Source: RGIG8775 sp045128735
GTDB taxonomy: Bacteria > Bacillota > Clostridia > Oscillospirales > CAG-272
Reading direction: 5' to 3'
Length of the DNA: 64,000 bases
Assembly: GCA_045128735.1 (NCBI GenBank)
Contig: JBGVRT010000007.1
Coordinates: 31,691 to 95,690 of the forward strand
The position numbers and the translations under genes are program-made. Below the pieces are notes generated by a model. The model saw only the letters and a list, made by a program, of their open reading frames with translations, ran no database searches and was not told the origin of the DNA. Positions within the stretch are counted from its first letter, which is position 1. Every line of letters begins with the position of its first letter. Shown piece by piece: positions 15,105 through 23,732 of the stretch.

Positions 15105-15131
15105 AACTGTACTAACACATATAGTACAGTT
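15105..15131 (+). promoter_or_regulatory. Operator-like inverted repeat, probable GntR binding site
   Basis: AACTGTACT (15105-15113) and AGTACAGTT (15123-15131) are perfect 9-bp inverted arms around 9 bases. The repeat covers the transcription start region of the operon that encodes the regulator itself. The arms resemble the GTAC-containing operators of YtrA-type GntR regulators. Autorepression is the natural reading. Confidence 0.75.
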
Positions 15132-15150
15132 TGTGAAAGGAGGATATTAA

Positions 15151-15519
15151 ATGCTTGTAGTAGATAAAATGTCAAGAATCCCTATATACGAACAGATAGA
15201 AGAGGGAATAAAAAGAGAAATTATTACGGGTATTCTTAAGGAGAGAGAGCAGCTTCCGTCAATAAGAGAGCTGTCTGTTATTCTTACCACAAATCCCAAT
15301 ACCGTTCAAAAAGCCTTTATGGCACTTGACAGAGACGGAATAATAGTTTCAACTCCCGGGCGCGGATGCTTTGTAGCTGATAACGCGGTAGAGAAGATTC
15401 GTGAAGGGCTGAAGAGTAAGATTGACGAAATCAAAGAGCTTGCCAAAACGCTTGCAAACGCGGGGATAGATGAAAAAGCCGTGCTTGAAGCTGTAAAAAG
15501 CGCCTACAAAGCAAAATAA
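15151..15519 (+). CDS. GntR-family transcriptional regulator, YtrA type
   Basis: This 122-residue protein has the GntR winged helix-turn-helix in residues 5-75 (PIYEQIEEGIKREI, LPSIRELSVIL, TNPNTVQKAFMAL, GRGCFVAD). Its short all-helical tail of about 45 residues has no ligand domain. This is the YtrA subfamily, usually encoded with ABC transporters and acting as a dimer repressor. The genes that follow are an ABC ATPase and permease, which fits. A perfect inverted repeat over the promoter is the probable operator. AAAGGAGG precedes the ATG. Confidence 0.93.
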   Translation: MLVVDKMSRIPIYEQIEEGIKREIITGILKEREQLPSIRELSVILTTNPNTVQKAFMALDRDGIIVSTPGRGCFVADNAVEKIREGLKSKIDEIKELAKTLANAGIDEKAVLEAVKSAYKAK

Positions 15520-15539
15520 ACCAAGAAAGGAAGAGAGCT

Positions 15540-16439
15540 ATGATTTGTGCAAAAAATTTAACAATGAAATTCGATGATTTCACAGCACTTAAAAGAATGA
15601 ACTGTGAGATTCCCGAAGCGTGTATATATGGACTCGTTGGCAGTAACGGCGCGGGTAAATCAACGTTTTTAAGACTTATCAGCGGAATATACCGCCCGGA
15701 TAGCGGTGAGGTAACTATAGACGGACAGCCTGTTTACGAAAATCCCGAGGTTAAGAATAGAATACTTTACGTTCCCGACGAGCTGTATTTTTTACCTCAG
15801 GCAAATATGGAAAGAATGGCTGAATTGTACAGCTCAATATATGAAAAGTTTAATTATGAGCGCTTTTATAACCTTACAAAAACCTTTGGGCTTAATCCCA
15901 AGGCAAATATAAATACTTTTTCTAAGGGTATGAAGCGGCAGGCAGCAACCATTCTTGCGCTTTCCTCAATGCCCGAAATTCTCTTGTTTGACGAGACCTT
16001 TGACGGTCTTGACCCCGTAATGAGAAATCTTGTAAAGCAGGTGATTTACAACGACGTTATCGAAAGAAAGACAACGACGATAATCACCTCTCACTCGCTT
16101 CGCGAGCTTGAGGATACCTGCGACCAGCTCGCTTTGCTTCATAAGGGCGGTATCGTTTTTGAAAGCGATATTCAAGACCTTAAAACAACGCTGTTCAAGG
16201 TGCAGGTTGCATTTAATGGGGGGTATTCGAAAGAACGCTTTGCAGGCGTGGAAATGCTTGACTATAACCAAATGGGCTCTGTTGCAACCTTTATTGCACG
16301 CGGAGACAAGGAAGAGGTTGTGGCAAAAATTCGCGGACTGAATCCCGTTCTTCTTGACGTTCTTCCTCTCAATCTTGAGGAAGTGTTTATCTATGAGATG
16401 GAAAGTCTCGGTTACGCCTTTAAGGAAATTCTGATGTAA
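15540..16439 (+). CDS. ABC transporter ATP-binding protein
   Basis: This 299-residue protein is a complete ABC ATPase: Walker A GSNGAGKST near residue 35, signature FSKGMKRQ near residue 123, Walker B EILLFDETFDGLDP near residue 142, and the switch histidine in TSHSLRELEDTCDQ. The C-terminal 80 residues form the extension usual in exporter ATPases of the YtrB/BcrA type. It lies 20 bases after the GntR gene and 13 before the permease. YtrA-linked exporters are often induced by cell-wall-active compounds, but the substrate here is not predictable. Confidence 0.93.
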   Translation: MICAKNLTMKFDDFTALKRMNCEIPEACIYGLVGSNGAGKSTFLRLISGIYRPDSGEVTIDGQPVYENPEVKNRILYVPDELYFLPQANMERMAELYSSIYEKFNYERFYNLTKTFGLNPKANINTFSKGMKRQAATILALSSMPEILLFDETFDGLDPVMRNLVKQVIYNDVIERKTTTIITSHSLRELEDTCDQLALLHKGGIVFESDIQDLKTTLFKVQVAFNGGYSKERFAGVEMLDYNQMGSVATFIARGDKEEVVAKIRGLNPVLLDVLPLNLEEVFIYEMESLGYAFKEILM

Positions 16440-16452
16440 GGAGGATAATACC

Positions 16453-18657
16453 GTGGCAAATTTCTTTTCAACAAAACTTTATTTTCAGGGACTTAAAAAA
16501 ATACGTATCAGCGGAACTGCGTTTGCGCTGATAATTATACTTCTTAACGCGTTCCTGCCTATTATAGGCATAATTGACAGTGCCAACTATAGCTCGCCTT
16601 ATCACGTTGCAAGCGTTGTCGAATACAATATGGTCGTTCCGTTCTGTATGCTTGTAATCGTACTTGTTCCAATTCTTGCGCACGATATGTTTTCGTTCCT
16701 TAACGAACGCAATCAGTCTGACTTCTATCATTCTATTCCGCAAAAAAGAACCTGCGTTTACGTAAGCTTTACGGCGGCGGTTCTTACGTGGGCGTTCGGA
16801 ACGATAATAGTCAGCACACTTGTGAACACAATCCTTTGGAGTCTGGCGAGCTCTTACAGCTTTTCCTTAAGTACAATAATCCTCGGCATGTTGCCGTTCC
16901 TTGTGCTTTCTGTGCAGATGGCTGGAGTGATGATACTTGCCATGACGGTAACGGGAACTAAAATATCCAACTTCCTTGTTGCGATACTTTTCTTCCTCTT
17001 CTTCAGAGCTATGAGTACCTTCTGTGTAACCGCACTTGACGAGGTATCAAACGTAATAAACATCAATTACGGCGCTTACAAATATTTCGGACTTGAATTT
17101 TTCCTTCCGTTCTCACTTTTGCTTGGAATTTTCGACGGAGAAGCAGGTGTGTTTGTCGACGCAAAGCTTCAGATTTATTCGCTTTTAGTCGGTATAATTT
17201 TCCTTGTTATCGGTGGATTTGCATATAAAAACCGCCGAAGCGAAAGCGGGTCCAAGAGCGCGCCCAGCAAGCTTCTTCAGCACGTCTACAGATTTGCTGT
17301 AACTCTTCCGTTTGTGTTTATGGTTGCCTTCTTTATGATGATAGACGGTGTAGAGGGATATCAGATAATTCTCGCTCTTGTAGCCGTGCTTGTTTACGTG
17401 CTTTACGAGCTTATAACTACTAAGAAACTTAAGAGTGTTGTAAAAACGCTTCCTCTTATGATAATTCCCGTACTTGTAACCGTTCTTATGGTTAGCGGTA
17501 TATATATCACAAGAAACGCAATATATAACGACAGATTTACTTCGGACGAGTTTGACGGCTTCTGCTTTACTTCTCCATATCTCAGCACTTACGAAAGTCA
17601 TATGACAGAGGAAGTATTTGTCAAGAGCGACAGAGCGGGCGAAATTCTTTCCGATGCTCTCAATTATTCGCTTGACGGAGGCTACAATTATCAGAGCACA
17701 ACCTATGAACGCGTGCTTATAAAGCTGAAAAGCGGTAGAATAATGGCGAGAAATCTCCATATTCCCGATTCGGAGTACGTTGAGCTTGACAATATTCTTT
17801 ATAACTCACCCGATTATTGTGAAGCATACCTCCAGATACCTCATCCCGACGAGATTTCAAATGCATATTGCAGACACGATATGAGCGATGCTCAGGTTAA
17901 AAGGCTTTACCGTGTTTTCTATGATGAATATAATTCGCTTTCAAATAAGGATAAATTGCGTGTTAAGAAGCCTCAGGGTGATTATGTTTCGGTTTCGGGT
18001 ATATCTTTGTCGGGATATTTGAACGGTGTGGATTACAGTGCTTATTATCAGATTGTTTTCGATTATATGCCCAAAACTGCCATAGAATATATGAATATAT
18101 TAGAGCAAGGCGATGAGGGCGGATACTATGGATTTAATTTGGATAATGCAATTGCTCAGCTTTCAGCTTGCAGGTCACAGCTTACTACCAAGAGTATAGA
18201 TTATGCATACGGAGCACTGTCGTTCGCTAAGGTGACGGGAAGATTCAGTGACGGAAGCATAGAGCGCGTATATAAGTATGAGAATCCCAAAATGGTTGAT
18301 GCGTTGTATGAGGTTTTAGTCCTTATAACAGATGATAAAAATTCATATGTCTATACTGACCCCTCAAAGATATACAAATTGAATTTCCATCTTGACGTAA
18401 ATCTTGTTGAGGACTATGAGAAGGGTGCGGAAACCACACCTATTGTTGTAACCCCCTATCACACCTCTGCTGACCTTGTGGGTATAACCTCGGTCCAAGC
18501 GGTGCCCGACGCAGAGACGGTTCACTATGACACTAATTTCTATATAAACGAGGATGTTTTCGTAAGTATCAGCGATGAAAATATGGCTAAGATAGAAGCC
18601 ATAATGCAGAGAGTTTACGGTGAAGCCGACGAAAAGACAGTTAAAACAGAAGAATGA
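16453..18657 (+). CDS. ABC transporter permease with a large extracytoplasmic region
   Basis: This 734-residue protein starts with a GTG behind AAGGAGG. The N-terminal half has about nine predicted membrane segments in two groups (residues 20-270 and 280-360) and includes the ABC-2-type patch FLNERNQSDFYHSIPQKRT. From about residue 365 to the end there is a soluble, tyrosine- and aspartate-rich region of about 365 residues that should face outward after the last membrane helix. Permeases of this layout occur with YtrA/YtrB-type systems in Clostridia. The large domain has no family that I recognise and may bind substrate or sense wall state. Its stop overlaps the PAP2 gene. Confidence 0.82.
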   Translation: MANFFSTKLYFQGLKKIRISGTAFALIIILLNAFLPIIGIIDSANYSSPYHVASVVEYNMVVPFCMLVIVLVPILAHDMFSFLNERNQSDFYHSIPQKRTCVYVSFTAAVLTWAFGTIIVSTLVNTILWSLASSYSFSLSTIILGMLPFLVLSVQMAGVMILAMTVTGTKISNFLVAILFFLFFRAMSTFCVTALDEVSNVININYGAYKYFGLEFFLPFSLLLGIFDGEAGVFVDAKLQIYSLLVGIIFLVIGGFAYKNRRSESGSKSAPSKLLQHVYRFAVTLPFVFMVAFFMMIDGVEGYQIILALVAVLVYVLYELITTKKLKSVVKTLPLMIIPVLVTVLMVSGIYITRNAIYNDRFTSDEFDGFCFTSPYLSTYESHMTEEVFVKSDRAGEILSDALNYSLDGGYNYQSTTYERVLIKLKSGRIMARNLHIPDSEYVELDNILYNSPDYCEAYLQIPHPDEISNAYCRHDMSDAQVKRLYRVFYDEYNSLSNKDKLRVKKPQGDYVSVSGISLSGYLNGVDYSAYYQIVFDYMPKTAIEYMNILEQGDEGGYYGFNLDNAIAQLSACRSQLTTKSIDYAYGALSFAKVTGRFSDGSIERVYKYENPKMVDALYEVLVLITDDKNSYVYTDPSKIYKLNFHLDVNLVEDYEKGAETTPIVVTPYHTSADLVGITSVQAVPDAETVHYDTNFYINEDVFVSISDENMAKIEAIMQRVYGEADEKTVKTEE

Positions 18658-19319
18658 AAAACATTGAAGTAGATTACAGAAAATTAAGATTATCTAACCT
18701 TGCAACAAGCCAATTTAACCACTTGTTTCTGCTTGTATTCTGGCCATTGTTTGGTATATCCTTTGCGTGGGTAGAAAAATATTATCCTGTGGAGCATTAT
18801 ATCAGCGTGTTTTCGCCTCTCGACGATTTTATCCCGTTTCTTGAGATATTTGTTATTCCATATGTTTTCTGGTTTGCGTATATAGTCGGAATGCATATTT
18901 ATACTCTGCTTTTCGACGTTACAGCATTCAGAAAAATGATGTGGCTGTTTATATTAACATATACTTCAACACTTGTGATATATCTGATATTTCCAACCTG
19001 CCAGAATCTACGCCACGAAAGCTTTGAAAGAGACAATTTCCTCACTCGCTTTATGGCTGATTACTACGCTATGGATACGCATACCAACGTGTGTCCGTCG
19101 TTGCACGTAGCAGGCTCGCTTGCGGTAATGTTTACATCGTGGCACGCAAAGGGACTTGAGAAATGGTGGATAAAGCTAAGCTTTTCGGTTGTTGCAGTGC
19201 TTATATGCCTGTCAACCGTATTTGTGAAGCAACATTCGTTAATAGATATACTTATTGCCTTGCCCATATGTGGAATAGCATATTTTGCGGTGTTCAAAAG
19301 TAATCCGCAAATTGAATAA
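18654..19319 (+). CDS. PAP2-superfamily membrane phosphatase
   Basis: This 221-residue membrane protein has about six hydrophobic segments. PAP2 motif 2 is seen as CPSLHVAG (residues about 149-156) and motif 3 as VKQHSLIDI (about 192-200), whose histidines form the phosphatase triad. Motif 1 (KxxxxxxRP) is not obvious, as in the inositolphosphotransferase/PAP2_3 subgroup. Substrates of relatives include undecaprenyl pyrophosphate and phosphatidic acid. The ATG overlaps the permease stop (ATGA), so it belongs to the GntR-ABC operon, and a role in envelope lipid metabolism fits an envelope-stress operon (inference). Confidence 0.82.
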   Translation: MKNIEVDYRKLRLSNLATSQFNHLFLLVFWPLFGISFAWVEKYYPVEHYISVFSPLDDFIPFLEIFVIPYVFWFAYIVGMHIYTLLFDVTAFRKMMWLFILTYTSTLVIYLIFPTCQNLRHESFERDNFLTRFMADYYAMDTHTNVCPSLHVAGSLAVMFTSWHAKGLEKWWIKLSFSVVAVLICLSTVFVKQHSLIDILIALPICGIAYFAVFKSNPQIE

Positions 19320-19351
19320 AAAATCCTGCCGCAACTGCGGCAGGATTTTTT
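19320..19351. terminator. Bidirectional intrinsic terminator
   Basis: ATCCTGCCGC (19323-19332) pairs with GCGGCAGGAT (19337-19346). A residues precede and T residues follow the stem, so it can end both the GntR-ABC operon and the convergent transporter operon, whose last stop codon is at its right edge. Confidence 0.9.
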
Positions 19352-20225
19352 ATTTCTTTTCGGGTAATTCGCTTATAAATGTGGCTCCGAGTATCATAAC
19401 CGCACCTATAATTCCGAATAATCCCATAGGCTCTTTGAGAAAGATCGCCGAAAGGATTATTGCGACAATGGGGTCTATGTAACTGAATATTGCAACTGTC
19501 TGAGACGGTATTTTTCCAACAGCGTCGAAATAAAGAGCGTAAGAAATACCCGTGTGAACTATTCCCATAATCAGAAGCAAAATGATGATTGTGGGAGTGA
19601 AGTTGATTTCTCCAAGGTTTTCGGTAAGCAGCGTGTAGGGAAGTATAACAACCGCGGCGGCACCGAGCTGAATAAGAGTTTTGTCATAGGTGGGAACCTC
19701 CGCAAGCTTTTTGTTCATCAGTATGACGGAGGCGTATAACACCGCCGCACCCAAGCCGAGAAGTATTCCCGTTGTTTCTCCTGCTGCAAAACCGCTCAGG
19801 TTAAGTATTCCCGAAACAAATATCATTCCCACAAGCGCAACCGTAACGCAGAGAAGCTTTTTTAGTGTTAAACGCTCTTTGAGGAAAATAGGAGAGGCGA
19901 GAATAATAAAGATAGGTGCCATATAATAGCAGAGTGTTGCAGTGGCAACCGTTGTATATCGGTAGCTTTCAAACAGAATTATCCAGTTAACACCGATAAA
20001 CGCCCCCGAAGTGAAGAGCAGAACGGCGTGTTTTTTTATAATTTGCCAACTGATTTTGTCACGCTTGATGAAAACAACCGCAAGCAAAAACAGCATTCCG
20101 ATAAATCCGCGAATCATAGCTATCAGCGATGACGGGAGCGGTGTGTGTTTTACAAACAATCCTATTGTTCCAAAGATTGTCATTGAGGAGATGAGCCCAA
20201 GCTTTGAAAGAAAATTATTTTTCAT
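19350..20225 (-). CDS. DMT-superfamily EamA-type transporter
   Basis: This 291-residue protein has ten evenly spaced hydrophobic helices in two repeats of five, the EamA layout. The first repeat starts GLISSMTIFGTIGLFVKHTPLPSS, and the second ends SYIDPIVAIILSAIFLKEPMG, a common EamA closing motif before the last helix. Family members export or import metabolites such as amino acids, nucleosides or sugars; the substrate cannot be assigned. The start follows AAGGAGT. It lies 9 bases after the SLC13-like gene and shares its promoter at 21371-21398. Confidence 0.88.
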   Translation of the reverse strand: MKNNFLSKLGLISSMTIFGTIGLFVKHTPLPSSLIAMIRGFIGMLFLLAVVFIKRDKISWQIIKKHAVLLFTSGAFIGVNWIILFESYRYTTVATATLCYYMAPIFIILASPIFLKERLTLKKLLCVTVALVGMIFVSGILNLSGFAAGETTGILLGLGAAVLYASVILMNKKLAEVPTYDKTLIQLGAAAVVILPYTLLTENLGEINFTPTIIILLLIMGIVHTGISYALYFDAVGKIPSQTVAIFSYIDPIVAIILSAIFLKEPMGLFGIIGAVMILGATFISELPEKK

Positions 20226-20234
20226 ATTGACTCC

Positions 20235-21338
20235 TTAAATAATAAGCGCTTCTGCAGTCAGTATTGCAAGAAAGAGTACGTTCAAAAGCGTAAATACCGC
20301 AAGATATGAAAGCGCTTTGCCTTTGTTGTGAGAGGTGTATTCTCTGAAGGTAATAAGGCTTGCGAGCGAAGCTATAAGCGTACCCGCTCCGCCGATATTT
20401 ACGCCCATAAGCAGCTCGCGGTAGTTGTCGGTGAACTGAGAAAGCAGAATCGCGCTGGGAACGTTGCTGATAAACTGACAGGAGAAAATGCTTACCAAAA
20501 GTGTGTTTTCATTGAGAAGTGCGGTGAACAGATTTCTTACGGACTCTATACGCGACATATTTCCCGCAAAAATGAAAAAGCAGACAAAGGTTAAAAGCAG
20601 ACCGTAATCAACGTTTTTCAGCGCGTGCTTGTCAAAAATAAATACTCCGACAAACACCAGAATAGTTCCTATATAATAGGGAATCACTCTGAAAACTATT
20701 GCGATAGAAATAATGAAAAGCAATGCATATATGACTGTGAGAGGTTTGTTGAGATGAAGCTCAAGCTTTTCACAGGGCTCGATTTTTTCGTTCTTTACAA
20801 ACATACAGCAAATTACAATTATAACTGTTGCGGTTATAAAAAGCGGAAGCATTATCGAGATAAACTCAGAATTGCTTATGTTGAATTTTGAGTAAAGATA
20901 AAGGTTTTGTGGATTACCGAACGGAGTAAGCATACCACCCAAGTTCGCGGCGATATTCTGCATAACGAATACAAATGCCATATAATTTTCCTTGCCTGTG
21001 GATGACAGAACGTAATATCCAAGAGGAAGAAAGGTTATAAGCGCCATATCGTTGGCGATAAGCATTGAGCCGAAAAAGGTTATGAACACAAGTGCGATGA
21101 CCGCGCCGCGCAGACTGCCCGTAGCACTGACTATTTTTCTTGCAAGAATGGTGAAGAATTTGATATCCTTAAGCGCGCATACAACTGCGAGGGTGCAGAA
21201 AAGGCAGGCAAGCGTTTTAATGTCGAAATATCCAAGATACTCCTTGTCGGGTTTTACGATTAACGATGTTATTATTGCAAGTGATAGTGCGATGAGAAAC
21301 ACTGCGTTGCTCTTCGCAAAGCTTTTGATTTTTGTCAT
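20235..21338 (-). CDS. SLC13/ArsB-type anion permease
   Basis: This 367-residue membrane protein has about ten helices and the ion-transporter superfamily signature TPFGNPQNLYLYSKF near residue 150, with a matching re-entrant motif SNVPSAILLSQF in the second half. Relatives carry dicarboxylates, citrate, sulfate or arsenite. A longer frame to 21398 exists, but its TTG is the -35 box of the promoter, so the ATG at 21338 behind GGGGACGG is chosen. It is the first gene of a two-gene minus-strand operon with the EamA-type transporter. A carboxylate substrate would fit the fermentative context, but that is a guess. Confidence 0.83.
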   Translation of the reverse strand: MTKIKSFAKSNAVFLIALSLAIITSLIVKPDKEYLGYFDIKTLACLFCTLAVVCALKDIKFFTILARKIVSATGSLRGAVIALVFITFFGSMLIANDMALITFLPLGYYVLSSTGKENYMAFVFVMQNIAANLGGMLTPFGNPQNLYLYSKFNISNSEFISIMLPLFITATVIIVICCMFVKNEKIEPCEKLELHLNKPLTVIYALLFIISIAIVFRVIPYYIGTILVFVGVFIFDKHALKNVDYGLLLTFVCFFIFAGNMSRIESVRNLFTALLNENTLLVSIFSCQFISNVPSAILLSQFTDNYRELLMGVNIGGAGTLIASLASLITFREYTSHNKGKALSYLAVFTLLNVLFLAILTAEALII

Positions 21339-21370
21339 ATATGTACCGTCCCCAAAATAATTCCTGTACA

Positions 21371-21398
21371 AGTATATCACTATTTTTTCAAAAGTCAA
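21371..21398 (-). promoter_or_regulatory. Promoter of the SLC13-EamA operon
   Basis: On the minus strand TTGACT (21398-21393) and TATACT (21376-21371) lie 16 bases apart, 32 bases before ATG 21338. Its position rules out the longer open frame as the translated form. Confidence 0.65.
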
Positions 21399-21427
21399 GA
21401 ATTTTCCCGTATTTTTTCAAAAAATAC

Positions 21428-21456
21428 TTTACAAAGTAAATTTGATATGGTAAAAT
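21428..21456 (+). promoter_or_regulatory. Promoter of the first tandem DNRLRE glycosidase
   Basis: TTTACA (21428-21433) and TAAAAT (21451-21456) are 17 bases apart, with an extended ATATGGTAAAAT -10. The leader carries ACTTGAAAGGAGCTTT, shared almost exactly with the second copy. Confidence 0.8.
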
Positions 21457-21491
21457 AACCGTAACATAAACACTTGAAAGGAGCTTTAGAT

Positions 21492-23615
21492 ATGAAAAAA
21501 TACAAAGTTTTGCCCGTAAGGGTTCTCGCAAATGACGAGAATAAAATTGTTGAAAAGAAACCGATAGTAATTAAGTCGCTTGAAGACGCTTATGTAATTA
21601 ACGGTGATGCTGTCAGCGGTGCCAACAAGCTCGTTGACTCCAATTTCGGCAATACCGAGATACTTCACTTCAAGGCAAATGATAATACAGGTTGTCTTTA
21701 TCGCCGCGTTCTCCTTAAGTTCGATATTTCCAAGCTTGCGAATGAGTCTTTTCTTCATGCAGAAATAAGGATATTCGGTGTTGGCTGTCAGTCGATGACA
21801 GGATGTACCCCTGCGTATGTTTACGAGGTTGACGAGAACTCGTGGAAGCAGAACGAGGTAACCTACAACAACGTTCCGCAAGTTGGCGCGCTTATAACAA
21901 CTGCAGATGTTGGAATAAATCATAATATTATTGATGTTACTGATTACGTCAAGGCAAAGATTGCAGAAGGAAAAAAAGTTATTTCCGTGCTTCTTGCGGG
22001 TGATGACAAAGCCCCCATTCACGTGCAGTTTGCGTCAAGCAGAAATTCTCGGAATCAGGGTCCTGTTCTTGTTGCATCGTGCTCCGAGAATAGCTTTGTT
22101 ACCAATATTGCTGCCAATGATGACGTGGCAAAGGTATGGGATCACGCCGCAAAAATGGTTGAGGAGTGGTTCGGTGATTGGGAAGAAATCACCGAAAGAG
22201 GCAATTCTCCCGCTGAATACGTTTACGAAAAGCCCGAAGAATATACAAAGATGGTTGACGTAACAAGGACTCCCGGTGTTCCTTACGTTAAATATCCTAC
22301 GAGAACAGTTGACAGCATTTTCGGATATGAGCCTGTTAAGGACGGGGAGATAAAGCTTGACGAGTATGGCGGATACATATGCGATAAGAAGTTCAACGCT
22401 ACGGGTTGGTTCCACGTAGAGGAGAAGGACGGTCGCCTTTGGACGGTTACTCCCGAGGGAAATCCCTTCTTCAGAATTGCAATGGTTCTACTTTCTCCCG
22501 GCGCATCTCCTAATCAGCGTGAAAAGATACTTAAGAAATACGGAAACTATGAAAATTGGACAGAGCTTGAGACTGCACATATGAGAAATGACCTCGGTTA
22601 TAACTCGCTTGGCGGTTGGAGTGCAACAGAGCTTCTTGCCAAGGCAAAACAGCCTCTTGCACTTTCTCATATCATTTACTTCCTTTCTCCGTACACAAGA
22701 GAGAATGGTATGAATAATACCACAGGCGGTAATACAACATTTGTCGGCGGCGTAATGCCTGTGTTTGATCCCGCATTTGAGAAGTTCTCGGATAATCGAG
22801 CTAAAGAAGTAGTTACCCCTTATGCTAATGATCCTCACGTATACGGTTGGATGAGTGATAACGAGCTTCACGCAGAGCATAAGCTCCTTGATGCGTACCT
22901 TATGTCTGATATTGAGAATCCTTGGTTCGCTTACTCCTACGCGACTGCCTGGACGTTTATGCGTAGCGTTACCGGCAAAGCAGAGGTCTCCGCAAGCGAC
23001 GTTACAGACGAGCACAGAAACCTTTTCAAGGCGATGATTTACAATAGATATTTCAGAGTAGTTGCTTCGGCTGTTAAGAAGTATGCTCCTAATCATATGT
23101 TCCTTGGCTGCCGTTTCCTTCCCGGTTGCTACAGAAGTGAGCACGTTCACCGTGTTGCAGGCAAGTGGTGCGATGTAATAAGCCTTAACTACTACGGCGC
23201 ATGGACACCTGAAAGCGACCTTATTCAGAATATCCAGAAGTGGTCGGGCACCCCCTTTATTATTACTGAGTGGTATGCAAAGGGAATGGATGCTTGTACT
23301 CCAGAGTCAAGACTTACCAATGAAACCGGCGCAGGCTTTACGGTAAGAACGCAGAAAGAGCGCGGTTATTTTTACCACAACTATACTCTTAAGCTTATGG
23401 AGTGTAAGGGCTGTGCGGGATTTGACTGGTTCCAGTGCTGGGATAACGCCCCCGATAACCTTAAGGCTGACCTTTCCAACAGAAACTCCAATAAGGGTAT
23501 CTACGATAACGACTGCAACGAGTACACCGAGCTTACGGACGAGATGAAGACAGTCAACAAAAACTGCTATAAGCTTATTGATTTCTTTGATGCCGATAAG
23601 ACAAGAAGCCACTAA
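21492..23615 (+). CDS. DNRLRE-domain glycoside hydrolase-like protein, tandem copy 1
   Basis: This 707-residue protein has no signal peptide or membrane helix. Residues about 30-195 form a DNRLRE/CBM96-like beta domain (RRVLLKFDISKL, WKQNEVTYNNVP). Residues about 285-700 form a clan GH-A-like barrel beginning GWFHVEEKDGRLWTVTPEG, reminiscent of agarase-type enzymes. The probable acid/base is E458 in GWMSDNEL and the nucleophile E593 in ITEWYAKG, 135 residues apart. The substrate is unknown. ATG 21492 is set by AAAGGAG. It is an obvious duplicate of the gene at 23733, with its own promoter and terminator, and a distant paralogue of the lipoprotein at 44811. Cytoplasmic location is implied by the missing export signal. 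Confidence 0.8.
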   Translation: MKKYKVLPVRVLANDENKIVEKKPIVIKSLEDAYVINGDAVSGANKLVDSNFGNTEILHFKANDNTGCLYRRVLLKFDISKLANESFLHAEIRIFGVGCQSMTGCTPAYVYEVDENSWKQNEVTYNNVPQVGALITTADVGINHNIIDVTDYVKAKIAEGKKVISVLLAGDDKAPIHVQFASSRNSRNQGPVLVASCSENSFVTNIAANDDVAKVWDHAAKMVEEWFGDWEEITERGNSPAEYVYEKPEEYTKMVDVTRTPGVPYVKYPTRTVDSIFGYEPVKDGEIKLDEYGGYICDKKFNATGWFHVEEKDGRLWTVTPEGNPFFRIAMVLLSPGASPNQREKILKKYGNYENWTELETAHMRNDLGYNSLGGWSATELLAKAKQPLALSHIIYFLSPYTRENGMNNTTGGNTTFVGGVMPVFDPAFEKFSDNRAKEVVTPYANDPHVYGWMSDNELHAEHKLLDAYLMSDIENPWFAYSYATAWTFMRSVTGKAEVSASDVTDEHRNLFKAMIYNRYFRVVASAVKKYAPNHMFLGCRFLPGCYRSEHVHRVAGKWCDVISLNYYGAWTPESDLIQNIQKWSGTPFIITEWYAKGMDACTPESRLTNETGAGFTVRTQKERGYFYHNYTLKLMECKGCAGFDWFQCWDNAPDNLKADLSNRNSNKGIYDNDCNEYTELTDEMKTVNKNCYKLIDFFDADKTRSH

Positions 23616-23622
23616 AGATCTC

Positions 23623-23652
23623 AAGCCTCACCCATTGGGTGGGGCTTTTTAC
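23623..23652 (+). terminator. Intrinsic terminator of tandem glycosidase copy 1
   Basis: AAGCCTCACCC (23623-23633) pairs with GGGTGGGGCTT (23637-23647), with one G-U pair, then T residues. It separates the two tandem copies into independent transcription units. Confidence 0.88.
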
Positions 23653-23670
23653 AAAATTTTCTTAAAAGAC

Positions 23671-23699
23671 TTTACAAACATATTTTTATGTGGTAAAAT
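23671..23699 (+). promoter_or_regulatory. Promoter of tandem glycosidase copy 2
   Basis: TTTACA (23671-23676) and TAAAAT (23694-23699) are 17 bases apart, with extended ATGTGGTAAAAT. Both boxes are identical to those of copy 1, so the duplicated unit included the promoter. Confidence 0.8.
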
Positions 23700-23732
23700 G
23701 ACTTAAAGAATACACTTGAAAGGAGCTTTGTT

